Of a stretch of 64,000 nucleotides of DNA, positions 43,163 through 52,761 are shown one piece after another. The position numbers and the translations under genes are program-made. The notes under the pieces were generated by a model. It saw nothing but the letters and a program-made list of their open reading frames with translations, had not been told where the DNA came from and ran no database searches. Numbering within the stretch: position 1 is the stretch's first letter; every line of letters begins with the position of its first letter. The stretch comes from Flavobacterium sp. LC2016-23 (GTDB lineage Bacteria > Bacteroidota > Bacteroidia > Flavobacteriales > Flavobacteriaceae). The stretch spans positions 230,576 through 294,575 of the forward strand of contig NZ_WKKE01000002.1 in the NCBI RefSeq assembly GCF_009674775.1. Direction: 5' to 3'.

Positions 43163-43576
43163 TTACCTCAAACGATCTACAGATTTTACAAGATCTTCGT
43201 CCTTTTTGATGGCCTTATTAGCTAACACTAATAACACGATAGCAACAATCGGAAGAAACATCCCAATACCTTTCTCTGAAACAGTAACTGTCTCTCCAGA
43301 TAAATTTAGTGATCGATATACAAATAATCCTAATAAAATTAAGTTTAATATTATGTTCAGCCTGCCCATCACAAACTGATTTTGTCTTTTCTTATATGAA
43401 ATAATACTGATAATCGTAAGCATTGTACTCAGACCCAACAAAATGGTGTACACCTGATCCTGCATAAAATAAAATGCTTTTCCGTTGTTTAATGTCCAAA
43501 GCGGAATAAAAAACACCAATACCCCCGTTACGATGAAGGTAAGAATTAAATATACGGTCTGAATTCGTTGTATCAT
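43163..43576 (-). CDS. DUF4293 family membrane protein
   Basis: This 137-residue protein has four membrane helices (about 6-26, 42-62, 72-88, 104-122) and starts MIQRIQTVYLILTF, the standard opening of DUF4293. The family is restricted to Bacteroidota and often lies divergent from rho, as here. Its function is unknown. A -7-like box TATTTTTG (43601-43594) lies 18 bases upstream. Confidence 0.92.
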   Translation of the reverse strand: MIQRIQTVYLILTFIVTGVLVFFIPLWTLNNGKAFYFMQDQVYTILLGLSTMLTIISIISYKKRQNQFVMGRLNIILNLILLGLFVYRSLNLSGETVTVSEKGIGMFLPIVAIVLLVLANKAIKKDEDLVKSVDRLR

Positions 43577-43758
43577 GGTCTAAAATTGTTTTACAAAAAT
43601 ATATTTTCTTTTTTATAAATACTATTGTATGATAAAATTTTATTCGTATTATTGCATCATAATACCGTAAGCACTTCATACTGCGGTCAATTCAAAACAA
43701 TTATCTACCTATTCTTTTACAGTATTTCTGTTAAAATAATTAAATTCATAGAACATTC

Positions 43759-45591
43759 ATGTTTGATATTTCTGCATTAAAAGAAATGAAGCTTTCTGAG
43801 CTTCAAGAAATAGCTAAGTTAGCTAAAACTATAAAGTTTAATGGCGTTAAAAAAGAGACTTTAATCAGTCAGATTTTAGCACACCAGGAAGCGACTGTGG
43901 TACCACCTGTTAGTGCTGTTGCCGATGCGGAAATAGTGGATGACAAACCAAAAAGAGCAAGGATTGTTCCCGTAAAAAAAGCCGCCATTAGCAAAAATGC
44001 TCCGGTTTTGGAATTTGATAAAGTGGAAGAATCCCCTGTAAAAGCTGAAGCTCCCGAGGTTTTAGAGAAAACTCCTGAAACACAAGAAGCCCCAAAAGCA
44101 GAACCAACTACAGAGAAAAAGACAGTTGAGAAAAAGGGACCAAAAATCGTAAAATTTAATAAATCAGCTTACGAAAAAAAGGTCGCTCAGCAAAAAGAAA
44201 AAGAAACCGTAAAAGAAGTTGTTACTGAAGAAGGACAGGAGGTTGTTGATAATCAGGCTGTAGCAGCTGAAAAAATGGAAACACCTGCTCCGGTAAAAAA
44301 GATAAACCCGAATCAGAATAAAACCCAGAATCCCAATCAAAACCAGGCTCCTGCAGCTCAGAACCCGAATCAGAATCCAAATCAAAACGGGAATGGAAAC
44401 GGGAACGGGAACAACGGGAATCAGAATCCAAATCATAAAAATAAAAAGAATAATTTCAGGGATTCAGACTTTGAATTTGACGGAATTATAGAAAGTGAAG
44501 GTGTGCTTGAAATGATGCCTGACGGATACGGATTCTTACGTTCCTCAGATTATAATTATTTAGCCTCTCCGGATGATATTTATTTATCCACTTCACAAAT
44601 CAGGTTATTTGGTTTAAAAACCGGAGACACCGTAAAAGGAGTGGTGCGCCCTCCTAAAGAAGGCGAGAAATTTTTCCCTTTAGTTCGTGTACTGAAAATT
44701 AACGGTCACGATCCTCAAGTAGTTCGCGACAGAGTTTCTTTCGAACACTTAACCCCGGTTTTTCCTTCTGAAAAATTCAAACTGGCCGAAAAAGGCAGTT
44801 CCGTTTCAACCCGTATTATCGATTTGTTTTCTCCAATCGGAAAAGGACAGCGTGGTATGATAGTCGCGCAACCGAAAACCGGTAAAACAATGCTGCTAAA
44901 AGACATTGCCAACGCAATTGCAGCCAATCACCCTGAAGTGTATCTTATCGTTCTTCTTATTGATGAGCGTCCTGAGGAGGTTACCGATATGCAGCGAAGT
45001 GTTCGTGGAGAAGTGATCGCTTCAACTTTCGACAGGGAGCCGCAGGAACACGTGAAAATTGCCAATATTGTTCTTGAAAAAGCAAAACGTCTGGTTGAAT
45101 GCGGACATGACGTGGTTATTTTATTAGACTCGATAACGCGTTTAGCAAGAGCTTATAATACCGTTCAGCCGGCATCCGGAAAAGTATTAAGTGGTGGTGT
45201 GGATGCAAACGCATTACAAAAACCAAAACGTTTCTTTGGAGCGGCAAGAAATGTAGAAAACGGAGGTTCGTTAAGTATCATCGCAACTGCATTGACAGAA
45301 ACAGGTTCTAAAATGGATGAGGTTATCTTTGAGGAATTCAAAGGAACCGGTAACATGGAATTACAACTGGATCGTAAGATTGCCAACAAACGTATCTTCC
45401 CGGCTATCGATTTAACGTCTTCAAGTACACGTCGTGACGACTTATTATTAGACGAAAAAACATTACAAAGAATGTGGATCATGCGTAAATACCTATCCGA
45501 TATGAACCCGGTAGAATCAATGGATTTTGTAAACGAACGCTTCAAAAAAACCAGAAATAACGAGGAGTTTTTGATTTCTATGAATGACTAA
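43759..45591 (+). CDS. rho: Transcription termination factor Rho with long disordered insert
   Basis: Rho is the hexameric RNA helicase that ends transcription of untranslated RNA. The 610-residue protein (E. coli Rho has 419) has a SAP-like N-terminal motif (1-42), a disordered insert (about 46-233) of Lys/Glu/Ala-rich and then Asn/Pro/Gln/Gly-rich sequence, an RNA-binding cold-shock-type domain (235-310; GYGFLRS) and the RecA-like core with Walker A AQPKTGKT (about 370-377) and Walker [15 protein letters not shown]. The insert's NPNQN tract is at 44305-44433. Two near-identical terminator modules follow the stop codon. Confidence 0.98.
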   Translation: MFDISALKEMKLSELQEIAKLAKTIKFNGVKKETLISQILAHQEATVVPPVSAVADAEIVDDKPKRARIVPVKKAAISKNAPVLEFDKVEESPVKAEAPEVLEKTPETQEAPKAEPTTEKKTVEKKGPKIVKFNKSAYEKKVAQQKEKETVKEVVTEEGQEVVDNQAVAAEKMETPAPVKKINPNQNKTQNPNQNQAPAAQNPNQNPNQNGNGNGNGNNGNQNPNHKNKKNNFRDSDFEFDGIIESEGVLEMMPDGYGFLRSSDYNYLASPDDIYLSTSQIRLFGLKTGDTVKGVVRPPKEGEKFFPLVRVLKINGHDPQVVRDRVSFEHLTPVFPSEKFKLAEKGSSVSTRIIDLFSPIGKGQRGMIVAQPKTGKTMLLKDIANAIAANHPEVYLIVLLIDERPEEVTDMQRSVRGEVIASTFDREPQEHVKIANIVLEKAKRLVECGHDVVILLDSITRLARAYNTVQPASGKVLSGGVDANALQKPKRFFGAARNVENGGSLSIIATALTETGSKMDEVIFEEFKGTGNMELQLDRKIANKRIFPAIDLTSSSTRRDDLLLDEKTLQRMWIMRKYLSDMNPVESMDFVNERFKKTRNNEEFLISMND

Positions 45592-45593
45592 GG

Positions 45594-45694
45594 AAAGGTG
45601 CTGAGGTACTAAGTTGCAAAGGTACAGAGGTTTTTCTTTTGGAATCTATACTATAAAAAAAGGGATGAGTTTAAAACTCATCCCTTTTTGTTTT
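45594..45694. repeat. Duplicated module behind rho, copy 1
   Basis: About 100 bases run from AAAGGTGCTGAGGTACTAAG to the end of the hairpin terminator at 45657-45689. The module matches copy 2 (45797-45899) with only a few differences, including one G/A exchange and three single-base indels in homopolymers. Confidence 0.88.
45657..45689 (+). terminator. rho terminator 1
   Basis: GGGATGAGTTT and AAACTCATCCC form a perfect 11-bp stem flanked by an A-run and a T-run, 66 bases after the rho stop codon. The symmetry allows termination on both strands. Confidence 0.9.
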
Positions 45695-45796
45695 TTGTAA
45701 ACTTGTGTGTCAGGTAAACTATTTTTTATTTTTTTGTGTTCAAAATCTCATTCGAATTCCAGGATCTTCACAATATTTGTCAGACTGAGCGAAAAG

Positions 45797-45899
45797 AAAG
45801 GTGCTGAGGTGCTAAGTTGCAAAGGTACAGAGGTTTTTTCTTTTGGAATCTATACTATAAAAAAAGGGATGAGTTTTAAACTCATCCCTTTTTTGTTTT
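45797..45899. repeat. Duplicated module behind rho, copy 2
   Basis: It carries the same leader words (GGTGCTGAGGTGCTAAG, GGTACAGAGG), the same TATACTATAAAAAAAGGG stretch and the same terminator hairpin as copy 1. The intervening 100 bases are unique and include a fragment of the GACTGAGCG repeat. Confidence 0.88.
45861..45894. terminator. rho terminator 2 (second copy)
   Basis: The hairpin GGGATGAGTTT/AAACTCATCCC is repeated here with a longer T-run. Downstream (about 45910-45975) the words CCTTAGCACCTTAGTGCCTCAG and AACCTCTG are the inverse of the module's leader, so the second copy can fold back on them. These two copies and words account for the 392-base gap 45592-45983. Confidence 0.85.
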
Positions 45900-45983
45900 C
45901 TTTACTTAGAGCCTTAGCACCTTAGTGCCTCAGTAACTTTAAAAAAACCTCTGAACCTCTGCCACTTTGAACCTTTGTCCCTA

Positions 45984-47006
45984 CTATTTAATAGGTTTAT
46001 CAACTACCGGTCTGTTCTCTCTGTTCGCTAAATCCCAGGCTACCACAAATGCTAATTGCGCTCTTTTGGTTAAAGCGTCGTATTCGATTTTTTGAGGTTC
46101 ATCACCTTTTCCGTGGTAGTCTTCGTGAACTCCGTTGAAGAAGAAAACAGCAGGAATACCATATTTTGCGAAGTTATAATGGTCAGAACGCTCATAAAAA
46201 TGATTTGGATCTTTCGGATCATTAAATTTGAAATCTAAGTCTACTTTGGTGTACTTTTCGTTTTGGCTCACCACTGTATTGTGTAATTCCGTAGATAAAC
46301 GGTCAGCACCAATTACGTAAACATAATTATTGGATTTTGCATGTTCTACATCGCGGCGTCCGATCATGTCAATATTGATATCTGTGATCGTGTTTGCAAT
46401 GGGGAACAACGGGTTTTCAGAATAATAACGGGAACCGTGTAATCCGTGCTCTTCTCCGGTAACATGAAGGAAAAGGATAGAACGTTTTGGTCCGTGTCCG
46501 TCTTTCTTGGCTTTTGCGAATGCTTTTGCTATTTCCATAACCGCTACAGTTCCGGAACCATCATCATCAGCACCATTGTAAACTTCACCGTTTTTAATTC
46601 CAACGTGGTCATAATGTGCTGAAATTACCAGTACTTCATCCGGTTTTTCAGAACCTTCAATATACGCCCAGATATTTTCGGAATCAGGTAAATTTTCGTT
46701 GCGTTTTGCATTCAGGAATGCCGCCGGAATGGGCTGATAGTAATTTTTTGCTCCTTTAGGAAACGAAATTCCGTTCTTTTTGTATTGCTCAATCATATAA
46801 AGACCGGCTTTTTTCTGTCCTTTTGAACCCGTTTCGCGGCCTTCCATTTCATCTGAAGCAACAACGTACAGCATGGTCTTTAGATCCTTTTCGGTGATGA
46901 CTTTCATGTATTTCGTTGGATCTGAATTGTCCTTAGAGGTAGCCAGTTGGGCATTTTTACATGAAAATGCAGAAGTAATTAATAATAAAATTACAAGTTT
47001 TTTCAT
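45984..47006 (-). CDS. M28 family zinc peptidase, exported
   Basis: The 340-residue protein has a lipoprotein-like signal (LLLITSAFSCKN, Cys16) and one M28 domain. Zinc-ligand motifs visible are SAHYDHVG, GADDDGSGT, EEHGLHGSRY and the late SDHYNFAKYGIPAVFFF. M28 enzymes are aminopeptidases or glutamate carboxypeptidase-like; the family members of this genus are usually called peptidases of unknown specificity. It starts seven bases after the DUF3667 gene ends, on the same transcript. Confidence 0.93.
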   Translation of the reverse strand: MKKLVILLLITSAFSCKNAQLATSKDNSDPTKYMKVITEKDLKTMLYVVASDEMEGRETGSKGQKKAGLYMIEQYKKNGISFPKGAKNYYQPIPAAFLNAKRNENLPDSENIWAYIEGSEKPDEVLVISAHYDHVGIKNGEVYNGADDDGSGTVAVMEIAKAFAKAKKDGHGPKRSILFLHVTGEEHGLHGSRYYSENPLFPIANTITDINIDMIGRRDVEHAKSNNYVYVIGADRLSTELHNTVVSQNEKYTKVDLDFKFNDPKDPNHFYERSDHYNFAKYGIPAVFFFNGVHEDYHGKGDEPQKIEYDALTKRAQLAFVVAWDLANRENRPVVDKPIK

Positions 47007-47013
47007 TTTTGGT

Positions 47014-47988
47014 TTAGTGTAAATTGATGAATGTGTAAAAAATATAAAATAAAAGTAAAAATAAAATAAAAATGGAGTTTATGACGAACAAAAACACGCT
47101 TTTTATAAAAGATACTATTCTCGTTTCCCCATAAAAACGATGGTGTGCCGGATAAAAATAATAACACATCCATATTGTTCCGACAAATGTTATGATATCG
47201 GATATGACGGTTAGTGGGCTGTCTTCTCCAAATAAACCGAATAACCTGTTTACAATAAACAAAATCAGGAAGATTAAAAGCAGAAACGAAAAATAATGCA
47301 GTGTAAAAATCCCGTGGTCAAAATAATACCATTTCTTTTTGTTGTGAAAAATCCATAAAAAGAAAGCGAAAAACGGCATTATGATAAACAATATTTTGGG
47401 AATATTATGAAAAAAGGACTCAATAAATTTTTCAATGATTTCCTTTTTAGTGTAGTGTTCGGTAACATTCGTTACTTTTTCATAAGCCCAGTATTGAAAA
47501 TCGGTAAGTTTCTCGTCTTCTTTTCCATATTTCTGAATTGAATCTATTTCTTTCATGGATTTGAAATCGAAAAATTTGCTGGAAACATTCATGTTACCTT
47601 CCTTATTCGCCTGACTGATTATTTGAGCGGTATTCAGTTCTTTCTCGCTTTTATCAAGCCCTTCACTTACTTTGCTGGGGAATAGAGCAATTAAAAGAAA
47701 AGTGATAAAACTGATAAAAATATACAAACGAACCGGTGCTAAATAAGAAAGCCTTTTTCCGGAAAGATATTCTTTAGTCAGCGTTGAAGGTTTAAAGAGC
47801 AGATTTTTGATCGTTTTCCAGAAAGCATTTTCGTAATGCGTTAAGTCTTCAAAGAAATGAATAAATAAATGGTGGAATGTTTTTCTGCTGTCTGTATTTT
47901 CCTGTCCGCAATTCGGACAAAATTTATGCTCTACAACGTGCCTGCAGTTTAAACAGGTTTTGTCTTTTCTAATCGGACTATGTGACAT
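47014..47988 (-). CDS. DUF3667 domain membrane protein
   Basis: The 324-residue protein begins with a zinc-ribbon (CLNCRHVVEHKFCPNCG, residues 12-28), typical of DUF3667, followed by the conserved DLTHYENAFWKTIKNLLFKP and about four to five membrane helices (near 82-102, 202-220, 232-255, 268-285, 295-318). A charged loop of about 90 residues lies between helices 1 and 2. Function unknown; the family is widespread in Bacteroidota. It precedes the M28 peptidase gene by seven bases. Confidence 0.9.
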   Translation of the reverse strand: MSHSPIRKDKTCLNCRHVVEHKFCPNCGQENTDSRKTFHHLFIHFFEDLTHYENAFWKTIKNLLFKPSTLTKEYLSGKRLSYLAPVRLYIFISFITFLLIALFPSKVSEGLDKSEKELNTAQIISQANKEGNMNVSSKFFDFKSMKEIDSIQKYGKEDEKLTDFQYWAYEKVTNVTEHYTKKEIIEKFIESFFHNIPKILFIIMPFFAFFLWIFHNKKKWYYFDHGIFTLHYFSFLLLIFLILFIVNRLFGLFGEDSPLTVISDIITFVGTIWMCYYFYPAHHRFYGETRIVSFIKSVFLFVINSIFILFLLLFYIFYTFINLH

Positions 47989-48027
47989 TGGTTATTTTTG
48001 GTTAATTTGGTTTTGTTGTTGTTTTTG

Positions 48028-48202
48028 CCCACGGATTTAGGGGATTTAAACGGGTTTACGCTGGTTTTTTATTACTTATGTCAATCTGCTAAATCTGTTT
48101 AATCTCCGCGCTATTCTTTTTTGCGGCGAACTACGCGAATTTAAATAAATTTTTAAAATAATAATCTGTGCCAATCCGTTTAAATCCTTCAAATCCGTGA
48201 GT
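48028..48202. repeat. Inverted repeat of CACGGATTT/AAATCCGTG words
   Basis: Left words CCCACGGATTT, GGGATTTAAACGGG and right words CCAATCCGTTTAAATCC, TCAAATCCGTGAG are inverted. Between them, more words (CTAAATCTGTTTAATC, GCGGCGAACTACGCGAATTT) belong to the same loose family as 3697-3785. It lies between DUF3667 and the dienelactone hydrolase gene. Confidence 0.65.
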
Positions 48203-48213
48203 TATTTCAAAGC

Positions 48214-48987
48214 TTATTTTTTCAAAACTTCATTTAAGAAAAGCTGTAAATGTTCGAATGATCTTTTGGCTGCTTTTTCATTGTAAGCCGCTCCTTTTGA
48301 ATTGTCATTTCCGGCTTCAGGATTGGTAAAAGAATGTACAGAATTAGCATAGTAAATCATTTGCCAGTCTGCTTTTGAGTCACGCATTTCCTGTTGAAAA
48401 GCGGTAATTTCTTCTTTCGAAACGAAGGGATCATCAGCACCGTGGCAAACCAAAACTTTGGCTGTAATAGGTTCAACGGTTCTTGCAGCATCTTTGCCCA
48501 GTCCTCCGTGAAAAGAAGCTACTCCTTTTACATTCAGATGGCCACGTGCGGCTTCAAGAACTCCTGTTCCTCCAAAACAATATCCGATCGCAACAATATT
48601 ATCAGCATTTGCACCGGATTTGATTAATTCCTGTAAAGCCAGATTGATTCTTTTTTGATATTCGGCGAAGTTGGTTTTAAAGTAACCGGCCTGTTTTCCT
48701 GCTTCAGCAGTATTTTTTGGATAGTTTCCTTCACCATAGATATCAGCGATGAAAACATGATAACCAAGTTTTGATAAGTTTTCGGCAATTTGTTTAGAAG
48801 CATTGTCAATTCCTAACCATGCCGGTAAAAGTAAGATTCCGGGATTGTGACTGCTTTTTTTAGCAGCTTTTATAGATAAACCATTTAATACCTGAGCACC
48901 GTCAGTGTATTTTACCGTTTTCAATTGTGCATTTATAGTGTTTGAAAACAATATAGTAGCGAAGAGGAGCAGGGCTGAATTTTTCAT
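48214..48987 (-). CDS. Dienelactone hydrolase family protein, exported
   Basis: From the ATG at 48987 the protein has 257 residues and begins with a signal peptide (MKNSALLLFATILFSNTINA). An ATG 18 codons upstream exists but would spoil this signal. The alpha/beta-hydrolase nucleophile elbow reads IGYCFGGTG (Cys as in dienelactone hydrolase), with Asp in HGADDPFV and His in NSVHSFT. It hydrolyses a lactone or ester outside the cytoplasm. No aromatic-degradation genes are nearby. Confidence 0.92.
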   Translation of the reverse strand: MKNSALLLFATILFSNTINAQLKTVKYTDGAQVLNGLSIKAAKKSSHNPGILLLPAWLGIDNASKQIAENLSKLGYHVFIADIYGEGNYPKNTAEAGKQAGYFKTNFAEYQKRINLALQELIKSGANADNIVAIGYCFGGTGVLEAARGHLNVKGVASFHGGLGKDAARTVEPITAKVLVCHGADDPFVSKEEITAFQQEMRDSKADWQMIYYANSVHSFTNPEAGNDNSKGAAYNEKAAKRSFEHLQLFLNEVLKK

Positions 48988-49032
48988 AGTTTTACAATTT
49001 TTAACAAATATCAGAAATATTATGTTACAAAA

Positions 49033-49062
49033 AAACCTCAAAAGATATTTCTTATGAGGTTT
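49033..49062 (-). terminator. Terminator of the Lrp/AsnC gene
   Basis: On the minus strand AAACCTCA and TGAGGTTT form the stem, followed by TTTT. It starts about 45 bases after the stop codon of the Lrp/AsnC-family gene. Confidence 0.7.
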
Positions 49063-49106
49063 GCTAAACTATGATTTAGTAGATTAATTATTTAATAATT
49101 AGTGGT

Positions 49107-49559
49107 TTATAAGCTGATGTTTCTTTTAAAAGCGCAGCCCAGTTCTACCATCGAGTCGGTTTTGGCGATTCCGGGAATATTATCGATTTTTTCGTATAAT
49201 ATTTTACGCATGTGCTCGTGGTTTTTTGCCGTAATTTTCAGGTACAACGTAAAGGACCCGGTTACAAAATAACATTCCGTAATCTCCGGAATTTCTTTTA
49301 GGGCCTCAATAATCCTTTCGGAGTCCGAATCTTTATTCAGCGTAATTCCGGTGAAAAAAGCCCAGTCATAACCGATCTGCTTTTCATTCAGTATAGGTTT
49401 AATGCCCGTAATGATGCCCTGTTCAAACAAACGGTTAATACGCTGATGTACCATTGTATTTGAAATTTTCAAATTAGTAGCAATAGTCGAAAAGGCAATT
49501 CTGCCGTCTTTTTCTAATTCTTTGATAATGTTAATGTCAAATTCATCTAAAATATCCAT
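49107..49559 (-). CDS. Lrp/AsnC family transcriptional regulator
   Basis: The 150-residue protein has a winged helix-turn-helix (DEFDINIIKELEKDGRIAFS, then NLKISNTMVHQRINRLFEQG) and the RAM effector domain (GIKPILNEKQIGYDWAFFTG and ITECYFVTGSFTLYLKITAK). Regulators of this family bind amino acids. Being divergent from rocD at a distance of 202 bases, it likely controls that gene, perhaps in response to ornithine or arginine; this is inference from position. Confidence 0.93.
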   Translation of the reverse strand: MDILDEFDINIIKELEKDGRIAFSTIATNLKISNTMVHQRINRLFEQGIITGIKPILNEKQIGYDWAFFTGITLNKDSDSERIIEALKEIPEITECYFVTGSFTLYLKITAKNHEHMRKILYEKIDNIPGIAKTDSMVELGCAFKRNISL

Positions 49560-49712
49560 GCTGCTGTTTTTTACAGGTTTAATCGATGTAAAGATAGAAA
49601 TAAGTCTGGTTTGAAATCAATAATAAAATGTAGAATTGACTTTTATTTTTAGCTTAAATGATGAATTTGATTTTTATAAGGCGTAATTGAGTTAAAAATT
49701 GTTATTTAATGC

Positions 49713-49740
49713 TTGTAAATAAATAATTTTTATATTTTTG
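49713..49740 (+). promoter_or_regulatory. Promoter of rocD
   Basis: TTG at 49713-49715 and TATTTTTG at 49733-49740 are separated by 17 bases, matching the primary Bacteroidota promoter pattern. The start codon follows 21 bases after the -7 box. Confidence 0.72.
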
Positions 49741-49761
49741 CTTCCATAAAAAGAAAACAGC

Positions 49762-51012
49762 ATGGGACATCAGCAAGAAATACTTTCTTCAAAATCAGAA
49801 GTTTTGATAGAAAAAGAAAATAAATACGGAGCGCACAATTACCATCCGCTTCCCGTAGTTTTAGAAAGAGGAGAAGGCGTTTATGTATGGGATGTTGATG
49901 GAAAAAAATATTATGACTTTTTATCTGCATACTCTGCCGTAAATCAGGGACACTGCCACCCGGTTATTATAAAAGCAATGACGGACCAGGCTCAGAAACT
50001 GACTTTGACTTCTAGAGCCTTTTACAACGATAAATTAGGAAATTACGAAGAGTTTATCACCAATTATTTTGGCTTTGATAAAGTATTACCCATGAATACA
50101 GGAGCTGAAGCGGTTGAGACTGCTCTTAAACTGTGCAGAAAATGGGCATACGAAGTAAAAGGAATTCACGAAAACCTGGCTCAGATTATTGTTTGCGAGA
50201 ATAATTTCCATGGAAGAACCACCACTATTATTTCATTTTCGAATGATGAGGGTGCCCGTAAAAACTTCGGTCCTTTTACAGACGGATTTATAAAAATTGA
50301 ATATGATAATTTAGAAGCTTTGGAAAAAGTTTTGGAATCTTCAAAAAATATTGCCGGATTCCTTGTAGAACCTATTCAGGGTGAAGCCGGGGTTTTTGTT
50401 CCTTCTGAAGGATATTTGGCGAAAGCAAAAGCGCTTTGTGAGAAACACAATGTATTGTTTATTGCAGATGAAGTTCAGACCGGAATTGCACGTACGGGAA
50501 AATTACTAGCCGTTCATCATGAAAATGTGCAGCCCGATATTTTAATCTTAGGAAAAGCGATTTCAGGCGGTGTTTATCCGGTTTCTGCGGTTTTGGCGAA
50601 TAACGAAATCATGAATGTCATCAGGCCCGGTCAACACGGTTCTACTTTTGGCGGAAATCCTGTTGCTGCTGCGGTGGCAATTGCAGCACTGGAAGTGGTA
50701 AGAGACGAAAAATTAGCTGAAAATGCAGAGCGTTTAGGGATTATTTTAAGAAAAGGGTTAAACGAAATTGCAGAAAGAAATGACCTTATTACGCTAGTAC
50801 GCGGTAAAGGATTACTAAATGCGATTGTAATTAATTGCGGCGAAGATTCTGATCTGGCGTGGGAAATCTGCCTGAAATTCAGAGACAACGGACTATTGGC
50901 AAAACCAACGCACGGGAATAAAATCAGACTGGCACCGCCTTTGGTGATGACAGAATCTCAAATTCAGGAATGTCTGGAAATTATTGAAAAGTCATTAAAT
51001 GAGTTTAGATAA
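49762..51012 (+). CDS. rocD: Ornithine--oxo-acid aminotransferase
   Basis: This 416-residue PLP enzyme transfers the delta-amino group of ornithine to 2-oxoglutarate, giving glutamate semialdehyde, on the path from arginine to proline and glutamate. Marks are [31 protein letters not shown], the PLP-binding [14 protein letters not shown] (Asp236) and [16 protein letters not shown] with Lys265. The start is the ATG at 49762. It has its own promoter and a strong hairpin terminator, and is divergent from an Lrp/AsnC regulator. Confidence 0.96.
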   Translation: MGHQQEILSSKSEVLIEKENKYGAHNYHPLPVVLERGEGVYVWDVDGKKYYDFLSAYSAVNQGHCHPVIIKAMTDQAQKLTLTSRAFYNDKLGNYEEFITNYFGFDKVLPMNTGAEAVETALKLCRKWAYEVKGIHENLAQIIVCENNFHGRTTTIISFSNDEGARKNFGPFTDGFIKIEYDNLEALEKVLESSKNIAGFLVEPIQGEAGVFVPSEGYLAKAKALCEKHNVLFIADEVQTGIARTGKLLAVHHENVQPDILILGKAISGGVYPVSAVLANNEIMNVIRPGQHGSTFGGNPVAAAVAIAALEVVRDEKLAENAERLGIILRKGLNEIAERNDLITLVRGKGLLNAIVINCGEDSDLAWEICLKFRDNGLLAKPTHGNKIRLAPPLVMTESQIQECLEIIEKSLNEFR

Positions 51013-51043
51013 ATAAATTAATTCAGCTTACTTTACTACATAA

Positions 51044-51074
51044 AAAAGGCGATTGCATTGAGCAATCGCCTTTT
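51044..51074 (+). terminator. rocD terminator
   Basis: AAAAGGCGATTGC and GCAATCGCCTTTT form a perfect 13-bp stem with a five-base loop. It can work on both strands and separates rocD from the sulfatase locus. Confidence 0.92.
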
Positions 51075-51146
51075 GTTTATAATTGGTTTTCTAAAAAAAG
51101 TTGGACTTAAAAGTTTAACTTCAGGCTTCCTGCCGGAAATTATTTT

Positions 51147-51454
51147 TTATTTCTTAAGATCAGCACTGCCAGGCATCTGTTCCGATTTTAGTTTGAATTT
51201 ACAATATTCTACAATGCCCTTGTTGGCGCACAAATGGAATTGTTGTAGAATTCACGCAGTCGGGTGCCTTCCTTAGCCAGTTTGTCCAGATTGGGCGTTT
51301 TTATTTCTGAGCCATAGTTTCCAAGATCCGAATAGCCCATATCATCGACCATAATCAAAATGATATTGGGTTTTGAAGTTTCTGTTTTGTTTTGTGCCTG
51401 AACTAAAACTGCTGCAGCAAAAAGCAGTGTGATTGTAATTGTGATTTTTTTCAT
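51147..51454 (-). pseudogene. Sulfatase remnant with internal deletion
   Basis: An exported sulfatase start is intact: signal peptide ([10 protein letters not shown]), the metal motif [20 protein letters not shown], and the modified-Cys motif CAPTRA at residues 75-80. The frame then stops at TAG (51209-51211) just after CAPTRAL, where full-length sulfatases continue ALLTG. In the neighbouring frame a further open stretch ([20 protein letters not shown] and DLKK, stop at 51147) looks like a sulfatase-type C terminus. The most likely origin is loss of about 400 codons from an intact gene. It is the last gene of the sulfatase locus. Confidence 0.75.
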
Positions 51455-51480
51455 GCTGTTGTATTTAAATTTTAACCGTA

Positions 51481-52743
51481 TTATTTACTGAACAGTAGAA
51501 ATGCGATCAGGAGTGTAAGGATAATATTGAATAGCTGTGCTATTAAAAAGGCGTAGAGTGGTTTTTTACTGGTGTTGCTAAATAAGTCTTTGAAGTTGGT
51601 TTCCAGGCCAATACTGGTAAAAGCCAGCGCAAACCAAAGTCCCTGAAGATTCTTTAAACTGTCTTTTACATTGTCACGAACTTCGGGCGTAAGCAGAAAA
51701 GAAAAGACAACGGAAGCAGCAATAAAACCTATAACAAACTTGGGAAAACGTTCCCAGATGATTCTCAGTGTTGGCTTTGAATCGGCAGCTTCAGAAGAGG
51801 TATTGTTGGTGTACGTCCAATAAACCGATATGGCAAAAGCAGCCAATCCCAGCAATACATTTTGCGAAAATTTGACAATGGTACTGATTTTCAATGCTGT
51901 TTCGCCAACAAGTGTTCCGGAAGCCACCACAGCTCCGGAGGTATCAATACTTCCGCCCAACCAGGCTCCGGTTACTTCTTCAGGAAAGTTGAAATACCGG
52001 GCAATCATCGGCATGAAAATCATCATGGGGACCGCGGTGACCAATACCATCGAAATGACATAAGACAATTTCTTCGAATCTCCTTTAATCGCTCCCGAAG
52101 TTGCAATGGCAGCAGAAACGCCACAAATCGAAACCGCACTCGAAATCATCATAGTGAGTTCCTCATCAACGTTTAGTTTTCTGCACAGCCAGAAGGCAAA
52201 ATACCAAACCGAAAGGACCACTACCAAAGCCTGAAAAAGTCCAAACGAACCTGCTTTAAGAATGTCTGAAAAGATGATACTGGTTCCCAATAAAACCAAA
52301 CCGATTTTTACAAAAACTTCTGTCGAAAGTGCTGTACGAAACCATTCGGGCAGTCTGAAGAAATTACCGATTACCAAACCAATAATCAGACTGAAAATAA
52401 CAGCTTCTAAGTTGATTCCTTTTACAAAAGTATTTCCTGCAATCAGCAAAGAAATCAGCGTCAGTACATAAACGACTGGAAAAACCACTAAAAAGTTTTT
52501 AACCGATTTTCCAATCAAAAAGGCACCTATTGTTCCGATGGAAATGAAATAGATAAATTGCAGAAAAATGATTTGCAGGTTTCCGGATTCGAAAACATCA
52601 TTTTGTAGATCTGTTATGCCGGACCATTTGAAAACCGGTACAGCAGGAAGAAAAAGAAACAGGGAAACTCCAATGATCAGAAATCCTAAAAGAACTACTG
52701 TCCAGTCTTCGTGAAGGGTAAATTGTTTGGTTTTAGCTGACAT
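51481..52743 (-). CDS. YeiH family putative sulfate exporter
   Basis: The 420-residue membrane protein has about 11 helices and belongs to the UPF0324/YeiH family, named putative sulfate exporters. Family segments are [35 protein letters not shown] and [18 protein letters not shown]. Experimental proof of sulfate transport is scarce, but its position in a locus with sulfatases supports removal of sulfate or a related sulfur anion from the cytoplasm. It starts 18 bases after the rhodanese-thioredoxin gene. Confidence 0.9.
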   Translation of the reverse strand: MSAKTKQFTLHEDWTVVLLGFLIIGVSLFLFLPAVPVFKWSGITDLQNDVFESGNLQIIFLQFIYFISIGTIGAFLIGKSVKNFLVVFPVVYVLTLISLLIAGNTFVKGINLEAVIFSLIIGLVIGNFFRLPEWFRTALSTEVFVKIGLVLLGTSIIFSDILKAGSFGLFQALVVVLSVWYFAFWLCRKLNVDEELTMMISSAVSICGVSAAIATSGAIKGDSKKLSYVISMVLVTAVPMMIFMPMIARYFNFPEEVTGAWLGGSIDTSGAVVASGTLVGETALKISTIVKFSQNVLLGLAAFAISVYWTYTNNTSSEAADSKPTLRIIWERFPKFVIGFIAASVVFSFLLTPEVRDNVKDSLKNLQGLWFALAFTSIGLETNFKDLFSNTSKKPLYAFLIAQLFNIILTLLIAFLLFSK

Positions 52744-52761
52744 TTAAATGTTTTTAGATTG

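Noticed and set aside
44164..44436. Minus-strand ORF rich in Ile/Leu/Val opposite rho
   Set aside because: It is the antisense reading of the NPNQN tract and has no start context or homology.
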